IMG/VR virus record: IMGVR_UViG_3300042731_004793
Coordinates: 1-32,830 of that record
Source: a virus
DNA length: 32,830 nt
Strand: one strand, 5' to 3'
Both the position numbers and the translations under genes were made by a program. A model generated the notes under the pieces. It searched no databases. It was not told the DNA's origin and saw nothing but the letters and a program-made list of their open reading frames with translations. Below, one piece after another: positions 21,753 to 28,230 of the stretch (its first letter is position 1; every line of letters starts with the position of its first letter).

Positions 21753-22012
21753 ACGAGAAACTGACAAACGAGGAAATCAAGGTGCTGCACGCGCTATTTC
21801 GGTGCGGTGGAGTCGGAGGACCTACGGACGTGGCAAGGGCTGCGAGATCGGCCACAAAAACACGTCGGGCGGCGATGATGCGAAAGCTAAAAGAGTGCGG
21901 ATACGTCGTGATCGAGCGAGCGAGTCCATACACGCCACAGGGTGGCCGACCGAGAACCGAGATTACGCTGACTGAGGAAGGCCGAAAGGTCGTGGCAGCG
22001 ACAACCGTTTGA
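21749..22012 (+). CDS. Winged-helix DNA-binding protein
   Basis: The 87-residue protein from ATG 21749 is ATGA-coupled. It reads as one winged helix: 'EIKVLHALFRCGGVGGPTDV', 'KTRRAAMMRKLKECGYVVIE' (helix-turn-helix and recognition helix) and 'GRPRTEITLTEEGRKVV' (wing and last helix), as in MarR/PadR-like regulators. It may repress or activate phage promoters; the structured non-coding segment just downstream (22013-22392) is a candidate neighbour. In-frame sequence further upstream is not protein-like. Confidence 0.75.
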   Translation: MNEKLTNEEIKVLHALFRCGGVGGPTDVARAARSATKTRRAAMMRKLKECGYVVIERASPYTPQGGRPRTEITLTEEGRKVVAATTV

Positions 22013-22392
22013 TCTGGTGGGGTGAGTCAGGATAGATTCTGCCGAAGAGAGCGGGGGCTTTCGCCCCCGCCTCAGCCATCACCGAGGACGAATCGGAGAG
22101 AGCTGCCCGTGACAGGCAACGTCGATTCTAAAGACCGGACGGTGGCTGAGCAAGTCGGCCTTGTGCGTCCGTTTGTCACGGCTGGAGCCGATTCTGTCTT
22201 AGGTGCGATCAGTGGGATGCCTCACAGCGCCGATGCCCGATGCGAACCGGAGACAGGGCGAGGCAAAGAACTCCGGGCGCCGATGCCGAGGACTCACCCG
22301 AGCGTTGGATAGCAGCAGATTCCGTGCTGGTCGCGGGGTCTTGCTGCGCCTTTCCGCCTTAGATCTACCCAAACGTTAGAAGAGAGAGAGAC
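22013..22392 (+). ncRNA. Highly structured 380-nt non-coding segment, possible phage ncRNA
   Basis: No convincing gene is present. Visible helices: GCGGGGGC/GCCCCCGC with loop TTTC (22051-22070); CTCAGCC+ACCG (22071-22077, 22081-22084) with CGGT+GGCTGAG (22140-22150), a 3-nt bulge; inside it GAATCG/CGATTC (22090-22095, 22123-22128) and TGCC/GGCA (22104-22107, 22115-22118); CTGTCT/AGACAG (22194-22199, 22251-22256) enclosing GGTGC/GCGCC (22202-22206, 22227-22231); GCAGCA/TGCTGC (22312-22317, 22342-22347). The nested layout suggests a folded RNA. No terminator with a T-run and no known RNA family is recognised. Confidence 0.45.
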
Positions 22393-22659
22393 ATGACAGA
22401 AACCACGAGAAACGTACTCGGGGAGGTCGCACTGTGGCCAAACCGCAAACAGAATGAACGCCAGCCCGACGTGACGGGCAAGGTGGTCGTGAACGGCAGC
22501 GAGTATCGCTGTGCTCTGTGGAAACAGAGTGACACGTCCGGAGGAAAGCCGAGTTACAAGGGGCAGATATTCGAGTTACTGCGCCCGGAAGACGTGGCAC
22601 ATGGTCGGGATCAGACCGAGACTGCGCCGCAGGACTTCGACGACGACATACCGTTTTAG
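22393..22659 (+). CDS. Small protein with an SSB-type acidic C-terminal tail
   Basis: An 88-residue protein, SD AGAGAGAG upstream of ATG 22393. The last residues, QDFDDDIPF, match the E. coli SSB tip (DFDDDIPF), the peptide that recruits RecO, PriA, RecQ, Exo I and other host repair factors. The body (LGEVALWPNRKQNERQPDVT, 'GKVVVNGSEYRCALWKQSD') is short and beta-rich, resembling small phage proteins of the DUF736-like type rather than a full SSB OB-fold. It may bind single strands or act as an SSB-tip mimic supporting the RecT/exonuclease pathway. Confidence 0.75.
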   Translation: MTETTRNVLGEVALWPNRKQNERQPDVTGKVVVNGSEYRCALWKQSDTSGGKPSYKGQIFELLRPEDVAHGRDQTETAPQDFDDDIPF

Positions 22660-22672
22660 TGGAGCGCGGAAC

Positions 22673-22933
22673 ATGGAGTTAGGAACGAATGACCTTTCGA
22701 TTGAAATCTGCAAATCAGTGGACGAAGCCCCGAATTATGAGAAGCCGGAATATCGGGCGGCGAATCTGCAAGTTGCGCGTATCGTCGCGGGAGGGACGCA
22801 ACTCGGCAACCCGACCGTAGATCTGATTTTCTCGGATGAGAACGGGCAGAAATATATCGCGATGATGACCGGGCATTTGCTTGAACAGTTAGGGCAGGTA
22901 ATTGCCAACGTACGGGAGGGGTGGGACCGATGA
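22673..22933 (+). CDS. Unknown 86-residue protein
   Basis: The start is ATG 22673, with GTGGAGCGCGG upstream; longer in-frame reading overlaps the previous gene and is Arg-rich noise. It begins MELGTNDLSIEICKSVDEAP and contains 'PTVDLIFSDENGQKYIAMMT', 'HLLEQLGQVIANVREGW', a small alpha/beta layout seen in phage proteins near SSB genes. No function is assigned. ATGA overlap with the next gene. Confidence 0.7.
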   Translation: MELGTNDLSIEICKSVDEAPNYEKPEYRAANLQVARIVAGGTQLGNPTVDLIFSDENGQKYIAMMTGHLLEQLGQVIANVREGWDR

Positions 22934-23154
22934 CAACGCACAAGCCGCAGGCTCAATTAAACGAGTGCCTATCGATGCTGAGACGGGTGGCGGCAAGGCT
23001 CGATCCTTATTGGGAACCAGAGTTAATTGCAGAAGTAGAAGATTTTTTAACAGCGCAGGCGCGCGAAGGAGCAGAGAGAGATGGCAACGAAGAAAACCCC
23101 AACGAAGAAGAAGACCGCGAGAAAGAAAACAGCGCAGCCAAAGGTGAGTGCTGA
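22930..23154 (+). CDS. Unknown 74-residue acidic protein
   Basis: ATG 22930 is ATGA-coupled. The first 45 residues are helical (NECLSMLRRVAARLDPYWEP, ELIAEVEDFLTAQ) and the last 25 are low-complexity Glu/Asn/Lys (GNEENPNEEEDREKEN). Its last 74 nt overlap the next gene in another frame, and the low-complexity end is forced by that gene's Lys/Thr codons. Confidence 0.6.
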   Translation: MTTHKPQAQLNECLSMLRRVAARLDPYWEPELIAEVEDFLTAQAREGAERDGNEENPNEEEDREKENSAAKGEC

Positions 23155-23542
23155 AAAGGCGGCTCAGAGTCTGGCGATGGTGTGCATTAACAGCATCAAA
23201 GGGATGCGGGCGCAGTGGTCGAAGCTGACCGAGGCAGAGCAGGAGATGTACCTGGAGAGCTTGCGCAGTGCCGCCAGCCAATGCGTGGAGGAAATCTGCC
23301 GCACGGTTGCGGCAAATAACTTTCCTGCAGTGCTCGGATCGGTGCAGCAGATCACCGTCACCGATGGGTCTGTGAAGGTGAGTTACAAGGTGGAGACTCA
23401 CGCGAAGCATTTGCACAAGCTGGTCGATCATGGAGGGAAGCAGGCTGTGTTGGTGTTGGTCGATCCGGAAGGCATGAACGAAGGGCTTTACGACATCAAA
23501 CCCGACCCGGATCAGAAACCGCTACTGGAGGACAAGCAGTGA
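23081..23542 (+). CDS. Phage protein with Lys-rich N-terminal tail
   Basis: A 153-residue protein, SD GAAGGAG about 13 nt before ATG 23081, with GAGAGAG closer. Residues 1-22 (MATKKTPTKKKTARKKTAQP) are histone-H1-like and suited to binding nucleic acid. The rest is folded: 'VCINSIKGMRAQWSKLTEAE', 'VQQITVTDGSVKVSYKVETH', 'QAVLVLVDPEGMNEGL'. Similar proteins occur in phages without a known role. Its stop overlaps the next start (GTGA). Confidence 0.78.
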   Translation: MATKKTPTKKKTARKKTAQPKVSAEKAAQSLAMVCINSIKGMRAQWSKLTEAEQEMYLESLRSAASQCVEEICRTVAANNFPAVLGSVQQITVTDGSVKVSYKVETHAKHLHKLVDHGGKQAVLVLVDPEGMNEGLYDIKPDPDQKPLLEDKQ

Positions 23543-23787
23543 AAATCACGATAAACCTTGAGAGGGAACAGGTGGCAGAAGCCGTAACCGAATGGCTGAA
23601 CCGGACGGTGTTTTCGGAATTGGTCAGGCTGGAAACCATGACGACTCACCGGAATGGTGGAGTGACCTGCACAGTGTCCGATGATCCGGACCCGGAGGGC
23701 ATGACAGTGACGGAGCTCAACGGGGGCGATACCGTCAATCTGAAATCACCGACCTTTGGCGATCCGGGTGATCCGGACCGGACTTAA
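23539..23787 (+). CDS. Unknown 82-residue protein
   Basis: GTG 23539 overlaps the previous stop; SD CTGGAGGA. It begins MKITINLEREQVAEAVTEWL, a strand-helix start, and ends in a low-complexity 'GDPGDPDRT'. No family recognised. Confidence 0.68.
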   Translation: MKITINLEREQVAEAVTEWLNRTVFSELVRLETMTTHRNGGVTCTVSDDPDPEGMTVTELNGGDTVNLKSPTFGDPGDPDRT

Positions 23788-23802
23788 GAGGAAAACGGGA
23801 GC

Positions 23803-24159
23803 ATGAACGATCTGAGCGCGCCCGATTCGGGGCATATATCTAAGATGATTGCGTACCTTGCAGAGCTTTGGCCTGCATACGATTGGTCGGGCATCAACCA
23901 TGAGCTTTGGCTGAGAGAGGCAAAGCGGAATTGTCTGTTGGTGTGTGACCTCCGGGCCGGGTGCGCTCGGGCGAAAGTAGTCTCAAAGCATGGCGGAAGT
24001 GCGCCGGCACTGCCGGTGTTTATTTACTGGTGCATGAGATCGAGAGAGCAACGAGAGTTATCAAAGGAGCCAGAAAAATGGGTGGCAAAACTAAGAGAGA
24101 CGATACGAAAGACGGACGGGACGAAATCACCGAATTGCGAGACAGGATCGGAAAAGTAG
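23803..24159 (+). CDS. Unknown 118-residue protein
   Basis: ATG 23803 with GAAAACGGGAG upstream. The N-terminal half 'MIAYLAELWPAYDWSGINHE' and 'LREAKRNCLLVCDLRAGCAR' reads like a folded domain with three Cys; the C-terminus is basic and becomes low in complexity where it overlaps the next gene by 82 nt in another frame. Function unknown. Confidence 0.65.
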   Translation: MNDLSAPDSGHISKMIAYLAELWPAYDWSGINHELWLREAKRNCLLVCDLRAGCARAKVVSKHGGSAPALPVFIYWCMRSREQRELSKEPEKWVAKLRETIRKTDGTKSPNCETGSEK

Positions 24160-24479
24160 AGGACCTTTTGCTCGCCTTCGCCTATCTCGTGGGAGACATG
24201 CAAGACAACAAAGAGGTCAACGAAATGCTGAACGGTACGGAAAAGCCGCTATTACCCCGCAAGGTCGAGGTCTACCGAGCCAACGAAGAGGTGCCTGCGG
24301 ACGACATGTTTGTGCTGGTGTTCTCGGAGTCCGGCGGAGACGCCGGCCTGTGGTCGGTGGCTTGGTGGGATGCTCGGACGAATGTGTTTCGGATCGGCGG
24401 GCTGGAAATTCGCGGAGTCATTTGGTGGACATATCTGCCGAATAACCCGGTGGACGTGCCGCAATGGATCGAGCGATAG
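24078..24479 (+). CDS. Unknown 133-residue protein
   Basis: ATG 24078 has the SD AAAGGAG and lies inside the 3' end of the previous gene. Residues 1-60 are a charged coiled coil (DEITELRDRIGKVEDLLLAF); residues about 85-133 are a small Trp-rich beta domain (SGGDAGLWSVAWWDARTNVF). No family recognised. Confidence 0.7.
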   Translation: MGGKTKRDDTKDGRDEITELRDRIGKVEDLLLAFAYLVGDMQDNKEVNEMLNGTEKPLLPRKVEVYRANEEVPADDMFVLVFSESGGDAGLWSVAWWDARTNVFRIGGLEIRGVIWWTYLPNNPVDVPQWIER

Positions 24480-24497
24480 GGAAACAGGAGCAGACTA

Positions 24498-24698
24498 ATG
24501 GAAGGCGTATATGTTTTGATCGTGTGCTGGTTCAACAACGGGGACTTTTTTCCCGACCATTGTTTTGTGGTCGAGCAGTTTTCGAGGCACGCCTGTGTCG
24601 AGACAGCACAGTTATTCGCAGAGCGAGGCGCAGAAGTCGATTGCATACATGGTGGTAATGGCAATCGACTGGACGAAACAGGGGAGCGAGTCAAATGA
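24498..24698 (+). CDS. Unknown 66-residue protein
   Basis: ATG 24498 follows AGGAGCAGACTA. It begins MEGVYVLIVCWFNNGDFFPD, with a short beta-rich core, 'FVVEQFSRHACVETAQLFAE' and two Cys. The stop overlaps the next start (ATGA). Confidence 0.68.
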   Translation: MEGVYVLIVCWFNNGDFFPDHCFVVEQFSRHACVETAQLFAERGAEVDCIHGGNGNRLDETGERVK

Positions 24699-25183
24699 CG
24701 ATGGCTAAATCGGTGGAGTTACATCGAAACGAGATTGAGTCGGCGTTAATGTCCGGGGGTCGGCAGTGCGAGTGCTGCGGCAGATGGGCCGAGGCACACC
24801 GATACACGATTGGCGCGAGCATGGCGACGGCACTGATGTGGCTGACTCGTATGTACGAACGAACGGGCGATTGGGTCGATGTGCAACAGAAGGGCACGCG
24901 AACGGTGCTCAGGGGCAACACACACGGAAAGCTCAGGCATTGGGGATTGGTGGAGAGACAGCCGTGCGGTCGTGACAAGTATCGGTCGGGCATATATCGA
25001 CCGACCTTGCGCGGGATGCGGTTTGCTCACGGCGAGTTGTCTGTGACCAAATACCTTTGGATTTACAACGATACGGTCGTTCGGGCAGAGGGCGGTTTGA
25101 TCTCGATTCGGGAGTGCTTCCCGCTTCGGTTCGATTTCGCGGAGCTTATGCAAAACATTTGGGGGCACGCCACCGATGAGTGA
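24695..25183 (+). CDS. Conserved phage protein with CxCC zinc-like motif
   Basis: A 162-residue protein. It has a C25-x-C27-C28-G motif (GRQCECCGRWAEAHRY) followed by 'MATALMWLTRMYERTGDWVD', 'KLRHWGLVE', 'SGIYRPTLRGMRFAHGELSV' and 'IYNDTVV'. I recognise this order from a widespread phage hypothetical family in replication/recombination blocks; the middle reads like a winged helix. The biochemical role is unknown. It overlaps the next gene by 8 nt. Confidence 0.78.
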   Translation: MTMAKSVELHRNEIESALMSGGRQCECCGRWAEAHRYTIGASMATALMWLTRMYERTGDWVDVQQKGTRTVLRGNTHGKLRHWGLVERQPCGRDKYRSGIYRPTLRGMRFAHGELSVTKYLWIYNDTVVRAEGGLISIRECFPLRFDFAELMQNIWGHATDE

Positions 25184-25607
25184 GGTTGCACCGTTTCGTT
25201 CAGATCTCGAATACGACTACGCGAACACGTGGAACACGTATGAAGGGATGACGGACGAGGAATTACAGCATCGTGCGGTTCCGATTTCCCGGCAGACAGC
25301 GGAAGCGTGTCTGGCTTTTTTGCGCGACACTGCCGGGCCGCTGGCGTCGTGGCGGTCGCGTCGGGTGTGGTTGTCCAAGTACGAAAAGACGGTCTTTGCG
25401 AGGGCATACAAAGGGGCTAAGGGGTCGTCGCAGAAAGAACGGGATTACGAGGCACAGGTACATCCGGATTACGTGCAGATCCAGAAAGACATCGAAGAGG
25501 CCGAATACCATGTAACGCTGTTGTCGGCGTTGCGGGATGCGGCACACTCGAAAGTGTCAGGATGGCAGACGCTGAACGCGAACGCGCGGCAGGGATTGGT
25601 CACATAA
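25176..25607 (+). CDS. Conserved phage protein, 143 residues
   Basis: Overlaps the gene before by 8 nt. The C-terminal half, 'DYVQIQKDIEEAEYHVTLLS' then 'ALRDAAHSKVSGWQTLNANA', matches a pattern common in phage proteins near RecT/exonuclease genes ('LRDA....V..WRT..AN.R'). The N-terminal half has 'RRVWLSKYEKTVFARAYKGA', basic and helical. No enzymatic motif is seen. Confidence 0.72.
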   Translation: MSEVAPFRSDLEYDYANTWNTYEGMTDEELQHRAVPISRQTAEACLAFLRDTAGPLASWRSRRVWLSKYEKTVFARAYKGAKGSSQKERDYEAQVHPDYVQIQKDIEEAEYHVTLLSALRDAAHSKVSGWQTLNANARQGLVT

Positions 25608-25619
25608 CGGGGGTTTGTC

Positions 25620-25994
25620 ATGGACAGTCACCGATGGATCACGAGGCAGATTTGGGGTCCGGTGTGGAAGGGGGAAGGGATGAAAAAGTACGGAGCAGTC
25701 CGGATACCCCGATTCGCTTTGCCGGACCCGTTGCCGACCATCGATAACAGGAAAGACATTGTGCACCTTATGGACGTCCATCACGTTCCGGATGACGTGC
25801 CGGAGGGTACGCCAGCGCGGCGCGTGATGGTGTTCTGCAGAATGGTTCCGGATTGGGATGGCTTGAGAGAGGTGTTGTGGCTTCGCAATCCGACCGACGA
25901 AATGCCTATCATTCAGAGGTGGGGCATACGCCTGTCGGATCTGGAGACACATAGCAATGCAGAGCAGGAGGGGAAAGGCGGCGACCGCAAGTGA
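25620..25994 (+). CDS. Unknown 124-residue protein
   Basis: ATG 25620 gives 124 residues; ATG 25680, behind GGAAGGG, gives 104 and is a serious alternative (MKKYGAVRIPRFALPDPLPT). The body has 'GTPARRVMVFCRMVPDWDGL' and 'IIQRWGIRLSDLETHSNAEQ'. No family is recognised. The last 38 nt overlap the Ref-like gene. Confidence 0.65.
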   Translation: MDSHRWITRQIWGPVWKGEGMKKYGAVRIPRFALPDPLPTIDNRKDIVHLMDVHHVPDDVPEGTPARRVMVFCRMVPDWDGLREVLWLRNPTDEMPIIQRWGIRLSDLETHSNAEQEGKGGDRK

Positions 25995-26331
25995 GCGCCG
26001 TCGCTTTCAGATAATCGCGAGCGAGGTGGGGTGCGTTTGTTGTCGGACGGAGGGGCATTTCCGCCCGGCAGAGGTAAACCATTTGCTCAACGGATACCGG
26101 ATCGGGCATGCGGCGACCGTTCCGGAGTGCGAGTGGCATCACAGGGGGATATTTCCTGCGCCATTCACCAGCGCGAAAGCCGCGGAGCTTGTGCTCGGGC
26201 CATCTCGGGCACGAAACAAGAGGGCCTTTCACCGAAGATATGGAACGGACAAAGAGTTACTGTCGCTGACAAATGTATTGGTGGATAGGTTCGAGGCAAC
26301 CACAGTAGGAGCGAGACATGGAGACGAATAA
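25957..26331 (+). CDS. Ref-like RecA-dependent HNH nuclease
   Basis: A 124-residue protein. 'IIASEVGCVCCRTEG' (C26/C28/C29), 'VNHLLNGYRIGHAATVPEC' (H42, H51, C58), 'EWHHRGIF' (H61-H62) and 'LGPSRARNKRAFHRRYG' then 'ELLSLTN' are the hallmarks of the phage P1 Ref family, HNH nucleases that cut DNA within RecA D-loops and stimulate recombination. Its presence beside RecT and exonuclease extends the recombination set. The Lys/Arg-rich N-terminus (SRRGKAATASERRRF) suits DNA binding, as in Ref. Confidence 0.85.
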   Translation: MQSRRGKAATASERRRFQIIASEVGCVCCRTEGHFRPAEVNHLLNGYRIGHAATVPECEWHHRGIFPAPFTSAKAAELVLGPSRARNKRAFHRRYGTDKELLSLTNVLVDRFEATTVGARHGDE

Positions 26332-26542
26332 GGCAGGGAGTGGAAGTGCGGCAACAGCCGGAACGGGGAAGGTGCTCAAGCCATATGTCGTGACGATCAA
26401 GGCCGCGATTGAGGTGAAGGCCGAGAACTCGGAAGAGGCACGACGGCTGGTGTCGGACAGATTGCTCGAGATCGGGGATTGCGAGGCCGCGAGCTTGGCG
26501 ACGATGCTGAAACCGGACCATTCGCTGGTCAGTAACCGCTGA
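26318..26542 (+). CDS. Unknown 74-residue protein
   Basis: ATG 26318, SD TAGGAGCGAGAC, overlapping the Ref-like gene by 14 nt. A low-complexity Ala/Gly start (NKAGSGSAATAGTG) precedes a small domain 'YVVTIKAAIEVKAENSEEAR' then 'RLVSDRLLEIG', a strand-strand-helix pattern. Function unknown. Confidence 0.65.
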   Translation: METNKAGSGSAATAGTGKVLKPYVVTIKAAIEVKAENSEEARRLVSDRLLEIGDCEAASLATMLKPDHSLVSNR

Positions 26543-26543
26543 C

Positions 26544-26855
26544 GTGGCGGAGGGGAAGTACCGAGAATTGCCTGCGATACAACAGGGTCCGGGTGTTCTC
26601 GACTTTCGGTTTCCGGACGAGGTGGTAATCGGTCGGGAAGAGTTGGCGCGGAGGACCGAGGCATATCTGGCGAGGTGGGGGCCACCGTCGATCCGATACG
26701 GGCAGCGAAAATGGGAGCATTACTATGGCGGGACTGTCACCTACACAACTAAGTCTGAAAGAGATGCGGAAGCGCGGGATGGTCGCGGAGGTGGTCGAGA
26801 AATGGGTGCCGATGCAGACCGGGGGTTTTCGCAAAGATCTATTTGGGGTGATTGA
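26544..26855 (+). CDS. Unknown 103-residue protein overlapping the next gene
   Basis: GTG 26544 lies 1 nt after the previous stop. The first ~75 residues (AEGKYRELPAIQQGPGVLDF, 'EVVIGREELARRTEAYLARW') look natural, and the rest turns Gly/Arg/Asp-rich where the frame runs 131 nt into the PD-(D/E)XK-like gene. A shorter functional product is possible but no earlier stop exists. Confidence 0.58.
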   Translation: MAEGKYRELPAIQQGPGVLDFRFPDEVVIGREELARRTEAYLARWGPPSIRYGQRKWEHYYGGTVTYTTKSERDAEARDGRGGGREMGADADRGFSQRSIWGD

Positions 26856-27048
26856 TGTTGTTGCGATAGCCGAGAACGAGATTGTTTTTGTGCAGAGCAC
26901 CAGTGCTTCGAATCTTTCCAGCCGCAGAACGAAACTCCGAGACAGTGAGCATTACGAGGTATTGCTGGCGTGCGGAGCGAGGTTTGAGTTGCATGGCTGG
27001 AAGAAGGTAAAGGGGCGTTGGTGTCTGAAACAGGAGCACATTTGCTAA
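26725..27048 (+). CDS. PD-(D/E)XK-like / VRR-NUC-like phage protein
   Basis: A 107-residue protein. 'GLSPTQLSLKEMRKRGMVAE', E25, 'GFRKDLFGVIDVVAI' (D38, D44) and 'IVFVQSTSASNLSSR' (Q57) fit the conserved phage family in which an Asp is followed by a hydrophobic strand ending Q-x-(S/T), a variant of the PD-(D/E)XK nuclease core. The usual Lys after the second acidic/Gln residue is missing, so it may bind DNA without cutting or use another residue. It follows the Ref-like nuclease block. Confidence 0.7.
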   Translation: MAGLSPTQLSLKEMRKRGMVAEVVEKWVPMQTGGFRKDLFGVIDVVAIAENEIVFVQSTSASNLSSRRTKLRDSEHYEVLLACGARFELHGWKKVKGRWCLKQEHIC

Positions 27049-27160
27049 GATCGGCGCGAGCGGCCCCGGAGGGCGCTGTGCTCCACGCCTGCGATCAAAG
27101 CTGGACCACCCTGGCGTTGATCGTGCCGGGGTCGCTCACTGAGGGGATTTCCGCTAAGAT
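27046..27160 (+). promoter_or_regulatory. Two GCTAAGAT promoter-like motifs between blocks
   Basis: The 154-nt gap before the second structural block holds TTTGCTAAGATCGG at 27042-27055 and TTTCCGCTAAGATTCG about 109 nt later. TAAGAT at 27046-27051 and 27155-27160 resembles an extended -10 element; a related GCTATGATCGG stands at 32411-32421 before the ParB-domain gene. No good -35 hexamers are seen, so another sigma factor or an activator would be needed. Confidence 0.35.
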
Positions 27161-27202
27161 TCGAGCGAATCAGCCACCCAGCACAATCGGAGGCCGTCAG
27201 GC

Positions 27203-27754
27203 ATGAAATCTTACAAAGGCGCGATTATTCGGGGCGAGGGCCGGGTTATTCGGAAAGACGGCTCGGTGCAGCATTTTGAACTGACGGGCGAACCCACTGA
27301 AAACCTGTTGCGTCGTGCTTATCGCAAGGTATTCGGACTCGGTGCGCTTTTCCCGTCACAGATGGGGGCCGTAACGCATCCCGTCGCAGTGAGAAATTCG
27401 TTGTGCGATCTGGTCGTGGACCTGATCGATGCCGGAGCCGGGGCGGGAACGTTGCAGTTGCAGACTTCGGGTGCTGCGGCAGTCGCAACGCTGACTTTCA
27501 GCGATCCGGCTTTTGATGATGCAGGCAGCGCCGGCGGCAACTCCGATGGTGTCGCGACCGCCAATACGATCACCGATGATGCTGACGCAGCCGGAGGCAC
27601 GACGGATCGTTTTGTTGCGCGGGATTCGGATACGAACTCGGTGTTTCTCGGGTCGGTCGGCACGACGGGTGAGGACATCAACCTGTCGTCGGTCGTGATT
27701 GGCAACGGCGATACTGTGCAGATTTCTTCGCTGACATACGAAGCTGCCCCGTAA
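27203..27754 (+). CDS. Virion-like structural protein
   Basis: A 183-residue protein with GGAGG 10-14 nt upstream of ATG 27203. Residues about 45-100 include 'THPVAVRNSLCDLVVDLIDA', followed by a beta-rich Asp/Gly/Thr part 'VATLTFSDPAFDDAGSAGGN', 'NSVFLGSVGTTGEDINLSSV' and 'IGNGDTVQISSLTYEAAP'. This layout (helix, then repeated short strands ending 'GDTV.IS') is common in phage capsid- or tail-associated proteins of unknown role. A very strong terminator follows. Confidence 0.65.
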   Translation: MKSYKGAIIRGEGRVIRKDGSVQHFELTGEPTENLLRRAYRKVFGLGALFPSQMGAVTHPVAVRNSLCDLVVDLIDAGAGAGTLQLQTSGAAAVATLTFSDPAFDDAGSAGGNSDGVATANTITDDADAAGGTTDRFVARDSDTNSVFLGSVGTTGEDINLSSVVIGNGDTVQISSLTYEAAP

Positions 27755-27781
27755 CAGGACCGAATGATCGAACGATAAGAT

Positions 27782-27816
27782 GGGGCCGAGGCCGAAAGCC
27801 TCGGCCCCTTTTTTTT
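27782..27816 (+). terminator. Strong Rho-independent terminator
   Basis: GGGGCCGAGGC (27782-27792), loop CGAAA, GCCTCGGCCCC (27798-27808): a perfect 11-bp stem followed by eight T. It separates the virion-like gene from the repeat-protein operon. Confidence 0.95.
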
Positions 27817-27837
27817 TGCGTTAGCGGAGGCGGTTCA

Positions 27838-28227
27838 ATGTTTCGCGTCTATTGGGATGATTGGACATTCGCGGATTACGAACAGCCAGAAGAGCTGACA
27901 AAGCGAAGCCTGATTATGGGCTTTGTTTTCGCGGACCCGATCAAAGCCCCCGATCCTCGCACACGCGGTCGCATCGTTCTGACAATGGCAGAGTGGTACA
28001 TCTGGCCGACAGGTTGGGATGCCTGGTATCCGGTACGCAGCGAGCACGACGTTATTATCGATTGGCTTTTATGGAAGGGGCCGCAATCGTTACGCAATGC
28101 GGTGAAGGGCGTCACGATGATGAACCAAGAATACGACCGCCTGTGGAGGCACATGTGCGAGGTGGAGATACCGGGGGTGCCGCCGAAGTCGGCACGATTG
28201 CCTAACGTCGAGCAGGGCAAGCGTTAA
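27838..28227 (+). CDS. Unknown 129-residue protein
   Basis: ATG 27838 with SD CGGAGG. Trp/Tyr-rich: 'MFRVYWDDWTFADYEQPEEL', 'MAEWYIWPTGWDAWYPVRSE'. The rest is helical. No membrane segment or motif recognised. It is transcribed with the long repeat protein that starts 3 nt later. Confidence 0.7.
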   Translation: MFRVYWDDWTFADYEQPEELTKRSLIMGFVFADPIKAPDPRTRGRIVLTMAEWYIWPTGWDAWYPVRSEHDVIIDWLLWKGPQSLRNAVKGVTMMNQEYDRLWRHMCEVEIPGVPPKSARLPNVEQGKR

Positions 28228-28230
28228 GCC

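Noticed and set aside
22022-22312. 96-codon open frame in the structured gap
   Set aside because: The GTG has no properly spaced SD, the product is Pro/Arg-rich without a fold pattern, and stems dominate the region.
25221-25236. Half parS-like CACGTGGAACA
   Set aside because: Only 11 of 16 positions match; it lies in a coding region reading NTWNT.
27042-27206. Possible TTG-started 54-residue ORF ATGA-coupled to the gene at 27203
   Set aside because: AGGAG is well placed, but the start is TTG, the product has no fold pattern and the region carries promoter-like repeats; left uncalled.
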